Source: Chloroflexota bacterium
GTDB taxonomy: Bacteria > Chloroflexota > Ktedonobacteria > Ktedonobacterales > Ktedonobacteraceae
Length of the DNA: 33,672 nucleotides
Assembly (NCBI GenBank): GCA_005881495.1
Contig: VBHI01000349.1
Span: forward strand, 1-33,672
Direction of reading: 5' to 3'
The notes under the pieces were generated by a model. That model made no database searches. It was given only the letters and a program-made list of their open reading frames with translations, and was not told where the DNA came from. Positions 30,945 through 33,672 of the stretch are shown in pieces; the stretch's first letter is position 1; each line of letters opens with the position of its first letter. A program made the position numbers and the translations under genes.

Positions 30945-32627
30945 ATGCTGGTCATCCATCCTGATAAGGTACGCTGGCTTTTCTGGTTGCGATGGAAGCT
31001 CTTTTTGCGCGGCTTTTCTCGTGATAGGTCTCGTATCATCGCAACCATTCTTATGATCGTCTTTGGACTCCCTTTGTACTGCGGCATTGCCCTTGCTACC
31101 TTTTTCGCCTATCGTTACCTTCCCGCGCCAGCCAACGCGGAAATTCTGTTCTTTGTGCTGACAGGCGTCTACCTTATGTGGATGGTGCTGCCGCTGCTTG
31201 AATTTACCGTCAATGAGGGCCTGGACGTCTCCAAGTTACTCCTCTTCCCGCTTACTCGCGCGGAACTGATGCTCAGCCTGCTTTTCTCAACGCTGCTGGA
31301 CATCCCCATGTTTGGGCTGATGCTGATATTTATCGCGATAGTCGCCGGTTGGGCCATCTCATTGCCCGTCACGTTGCTCACGATTGTGGCCGTACTCATC
31401 TTCTATGCACAGGTGGTAGGTATAAGTCAGCTGGTGCTGGCACTGATGATGAGTACGTTACAAAGTCGTCGCTTTCGCGACCTGACCATTATTCTCATCG
31501 CACTCTTTTCCATGTCGTGCTATCTTCTCCAGCAGCTCGTCTTGCAAGGGATCGGTACAGGAGATTTCGTTGCAAATATTGAACGAGCAAGGTTCTCGCT
31601 CTATCTCCAGTGGTCACCTCCAGGAATGACGGCACAAGCCATTCAGCAAGCAGCGTTGGGTAACTGGGGCGCGAGCGTCGCCTGGCTGGGATTTTCGCTG
31701 GTCACATGTGTCCTGGTACTGTACCTGTGGGCGCTTGTCCTCGAACGGAGCCTGCGCACACCAGAGGCGGGTGGCACTATTCGAGCTCGCCGGCAAAAAG
31801 CCGCGAGAGAGGTTGCGACCGTCTCTGTCGTATCTCCCAAAGCAGCGAGTGGAAGCCTCCTGGAGCGCCTCGGCTCGACACAGGTCTTTGCTATTGCCGT
31901 CAAAGATTGGAAGTACTTCTGGCGTGATCCTCAATTAAAAGCCACGCTGTTGTCGTCGCTCTACATCATTATCATCTTCCTGGTCGGTCCGTTCCTCAAT
32001 CCAGGTGGATATTTATACACACTGGGAACGATTTCGTTTACTGCTCCGCTCGCGGTCTTTTTCTCTGTCTTTAGCCTTTCCTATAACTCGCTGGGCCTGG
32101 AGAGACAGAGCTTGACAACCCTCTTTTTATTCCCAATTGCTCCGCGTCGTATTCTGCTCGGAAAAAACCTGGCTGTGGCTGTAATCGGTATTGTAGAATT
32201 GGTCGTCCTGGTTCCGGTAAGCGCGGGACTCTCTCATAATTGGAATCTTGTACTTCCTATTCTGACGGTTGGCCTGGCAGGTATAGCTGTTGTTATTGGC
32301 TGTGGCAACATTTCATCGGTCTTCCTGCCACAGCGTGTGCGCCGGATGCAGCGCGGGACTCAGGCAACAGGTTCCTTGTCTGGCAATGCTGGGTGCCTGC
32401 GTGGGCTGATGTCGCTGCTGGTGATGGGGGCGTCACTGGTCATCCTGGCTCCGGTGCTGGCGGCGTTGTTCCTTCCGCTGTTCTTCCAGGTACAGTGGGT
32501 GTGGGTTTTTACCATTCCTGCCGCGTTACTGTATGGTCTGGCCTTTCACCAGCTAGTGACCTGGCTGGTTGCGCCCTATATGCTTGCCAGGACGCCCGAG
32601 ATTTTAGAGATTACAACCCGAGAGTAA
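30945..32627 (+). CDS. ABC-2 type transporter permease
   Basis: This 560-residue polytopic membrane protein follows the ATPase by 15 bases with GGAAAGAGAG as ribosome site. About 12 hydrophobic segments can be counted, in two halves separated by a basic cytosolic loop (about 275-305, RARRQKAAREVATVS). Features such as FPLTRAEL and FPIAPRRILLGKNLAV, each before a membrane segment, are typical of ABC-2 permeases with two repeated halves. It forms the membrane channel of an exporter with the preceding ATPase; cargo is unknown. Its stop is two bases from that of the converging propeller gene, with no terminator between them. Confidence 0.88.
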   Translation: MLVIHPDKVRWLFWLRWKLFLRGFSRDRSRIIATILMIVFGLPLYCGIALATFFAYRYLPAPANAEILFFVLTGVYLMWMVLPLLEFTVNEGLDVSKLLLFPLTRAELMLSLLFSTLLDIPMFGLMLIFIAIVAGWAISLPVTLLTIVAVLIFYAQVVGISQLVLALMMSTLQSRRFRDLTIILIALFSMSCYLLQQLVLQGIGTGDFVANIERARFSLYLQWSPPGMTAQAIQQAALGNWGASVAWLGFSLVTCVLVLYLWALVLERSLRTPEAGGTIRARRQKAAREVATVSVVSPKAASGSLLERLGSTQVFAIAVKDWKYFWRDPQLKATLLSSLYIIIIFLVGPFLNPGGYLYTLGTISFTAPLAVFFSVFSLSYNSLGLERQSLTTLFLFPIAPRRILLGKNLAVAVIGIVELVVLVPVSAGLSHNWNLVLPILTVGLAGIAVVIGCGNISSVFLPQRVRRMQRGTQATGSLSGNAGCLRGLMSLLVMGASLVILAPVLAALFLPLFFQVQWVWVFTIPAALLYGLAFHQLVTWLVAPYMLARTPEILEITTRE

Positions 32628-32629
32628 CT

Positions 32630-33672
32630 TCACTGCTTCTTCGCGCTGCTCGTGTTTACCCGGCTATACCTCCTGAAAATCAAGATAGGTATGATGAAGA
32701 GTACGATGACGAAGAAGTAGGCCACGATGTTGACGACTGTGCCCCAAATCGATGCCTGCTGCGGAGTGGTGCCAATGAGCGGCGGGTAAAGGCCGGTGAT
32801 GATAAAGTGCGGGTTCCCACCAACGGAAAGCGTATTGACGATTTGTTTCCCGGGCACATCAAGCATGGCGACGTTTCCCCCGCTGAGCGCTATGAAGCCC
32901 AGTTGTCCGTCGCTGGTAATAGCCACAGATTGGGGTGCGACTCCGAGATGAATGGTATGATTAGGCTCGGGTGGCAGTGGATTACCTCCCGAACTGAGGG
33001 GAGTGAGCACAACAAGTTGATTGTGCTGCTGGTCAGGTACGAAGATATCGCCGGTAATTGCGTCATAATCCATCGGGCCGTATTTACCGCCGCTGATCAG
33101 TGGAAAGACTTTGTGGGAGCCGATGTCTATGGCGTCAACACTTCCCTGGCGTGTTGTGACGTAGGCCATGGTACCCTGTGGAATAGAGAGGTATTGCGGC
33201 CCACCTGGAATAGGGATAGTGTTGAGCTGCGTTCCAGACGTGTCAAAGATGATCACATCGTTGGTAGTCGCGACCCAGAGCTGGTCGCTATTGCTGGACG
33301 TGCCTGAGCTAATCTGGGCTACCGCCAGGCCATAGACGGGACTACCCGCCTGAAAGGTATGTTTGATTGCGCAGTCGCTGGGATCGATCGCGCTGACAGT
33401 GCTATCTCCATTGCCGGCAGCATAGATCGCACCCGAGGTTGTGTCCAAGGCCAGCAGCGCTGGTTGACCGGGGAGGTTGGTGGAGCAAATGGCTGCACCC
33501 GTCCGCGCGGCAAGCATGGTCACGCGTCCTAACGCCGGTTGGGCGACATAGAGAAAACGCCCATCCGGACTGAGCATCACAGAATGGGGGTCTCCCCCAA
33601 CGTTAAAGGTGCTGGTAACTTTTTGTTGGCCGATATCAATAATGCTGATGCCTTGCGTTGTCCCCGCAACAT
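32630..33672 (-). CDS. Membrane-anchored YVTN/NHL-type beta-propeller protein; partial, N-terminus outside window
   Basis: The frame is open from the stop at 32630 to the right edge (347 codons), so the start lies beyond the window. Repeated blades show the YVTN pattern: GGDPHSVMLSPDGRFLYVAQ, QPALLALDTTSGAIYAAG, APQSVAITSDGQLGFIAL and GGNPHF. A single membrane helix near the C-terminus (NIVAYFFVIVLFIIPILIF) is followed by a basic tail (RRYSR), so the propeller should face outside and be tail-anchored. An N-terminal signal is expected but not visible. Such proteins often bind ligands or partner proteins; the function here is unknown. Confidence 0.85.
   Translation of the reverse strand, partial: VAGTTQGISIIDIGQQKVTSTFNVGGDPHSVMLSPDGRFLYVAQPALGRVTMLAARTGAAICSTNLPGQPALLALDTTSGAIYAAGNGDSTVSAIDPSDCAIKHTFQAGSPVYGLAVAQISSGTSSNSDQLWVATTNDVIIFDTSGTQLNTIPIPGGPQYLSIPQGTMAYVTTRQGSVDAIDIGSHKVFPLISGGKYGPMDYDAITGDIFVPDQQHNQLVVLTPLSSGGNPLPPEPNHTIHLGVAPQSVAITSDGQLGFIALSGGNVAMLDVPGKQIVNTLSVGGNPHFIITGLYPPLIGTTPQQASIWGTVVNIVAYFFVIVLFIIPILIFRRYSRVNTSSAKKQ

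Noticed and set aside
32240..33307. Rightward 355-codon frame
   Set aside because: It overlaps the permease in another frame and runs antisense to the beta-propeller gene; both have better coding support.

Overview
The window looks like a chromosomal segment of a Ktedonobacteria-type Chloroflexota bacterium (inference). The support is the mix of one-component Ser/Thr kinases with extracytoplasmic sensor domains, a pentapeptide-repeat protein ending in the start of a TIR domain, secreted beta-propeller and SGNH proteins, moderate GC, and dispersed GTAGGG-ended palindromes. No tRNA, rRNA or CRISPR array was seen.

Region 1 (1-6320) is a gaseous-alkane oxidation locus. The left edge cuts a leftward soluble di-iron monooxygenase large subunit of the propane monooxygenase (PrmA/MimA) type with all six iron ligands. 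Divergent from it are a cytosolic histidine kinase with an AcoR/MimR-type GAF sensor and an OmpR-family response regulator four bases downstream. A small HxD...H oxygenase-like protein follows. Region 2 (6321-11671) has two palindromic elements, an acyl-CoA carboxylase carboxyltransferase subunit (pccB type), a pentapeptide-repeat gene whose TIR domain is lost at a palindrome, a GMC/long-chain-alcohol-oxidase-like flavoprotein and a 233-bp MITE-like element.

Region 3 (11672-20421) is mostly housekeeping: a secreted protein of unknown function, a lipoprotein SGNH hydrolase, a beta-carbonic anhydrase, an isocitrate dehydrogenase of the long Thermus type, an RNase D-like exonuclease with HEAT-like repeats, a CoxG-like SRPBCC membrane protein, rplI and nnr. 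Region 4 (20530-28029) has a Ski2-like helicase split by a frameshift, then a likely operon of two paralogous transmembrane Ser/Thr kinases (the second non-RD and divergent in the activation segment) and a small membrane protein.

Region 5 (28030-33672) is the most unusual. An IS200/IS605-type tnpB unit sits between two about 97% identical 212/214-bp copies of the promoter and 5' end of an ABC-transporter ATPase gene. The left copy keeps a TTGAC motif that is both a plausible TnpB target-adjacent motif and part of the -35 box. The sequence following the tnpB right end (where a TnpB guide would lie) matches the left copy perfectly just after TTGAC. After the insertion come the intact ATPase, its permease, and a converging membrane-anchored beta-propeller gene cut by the right edge.
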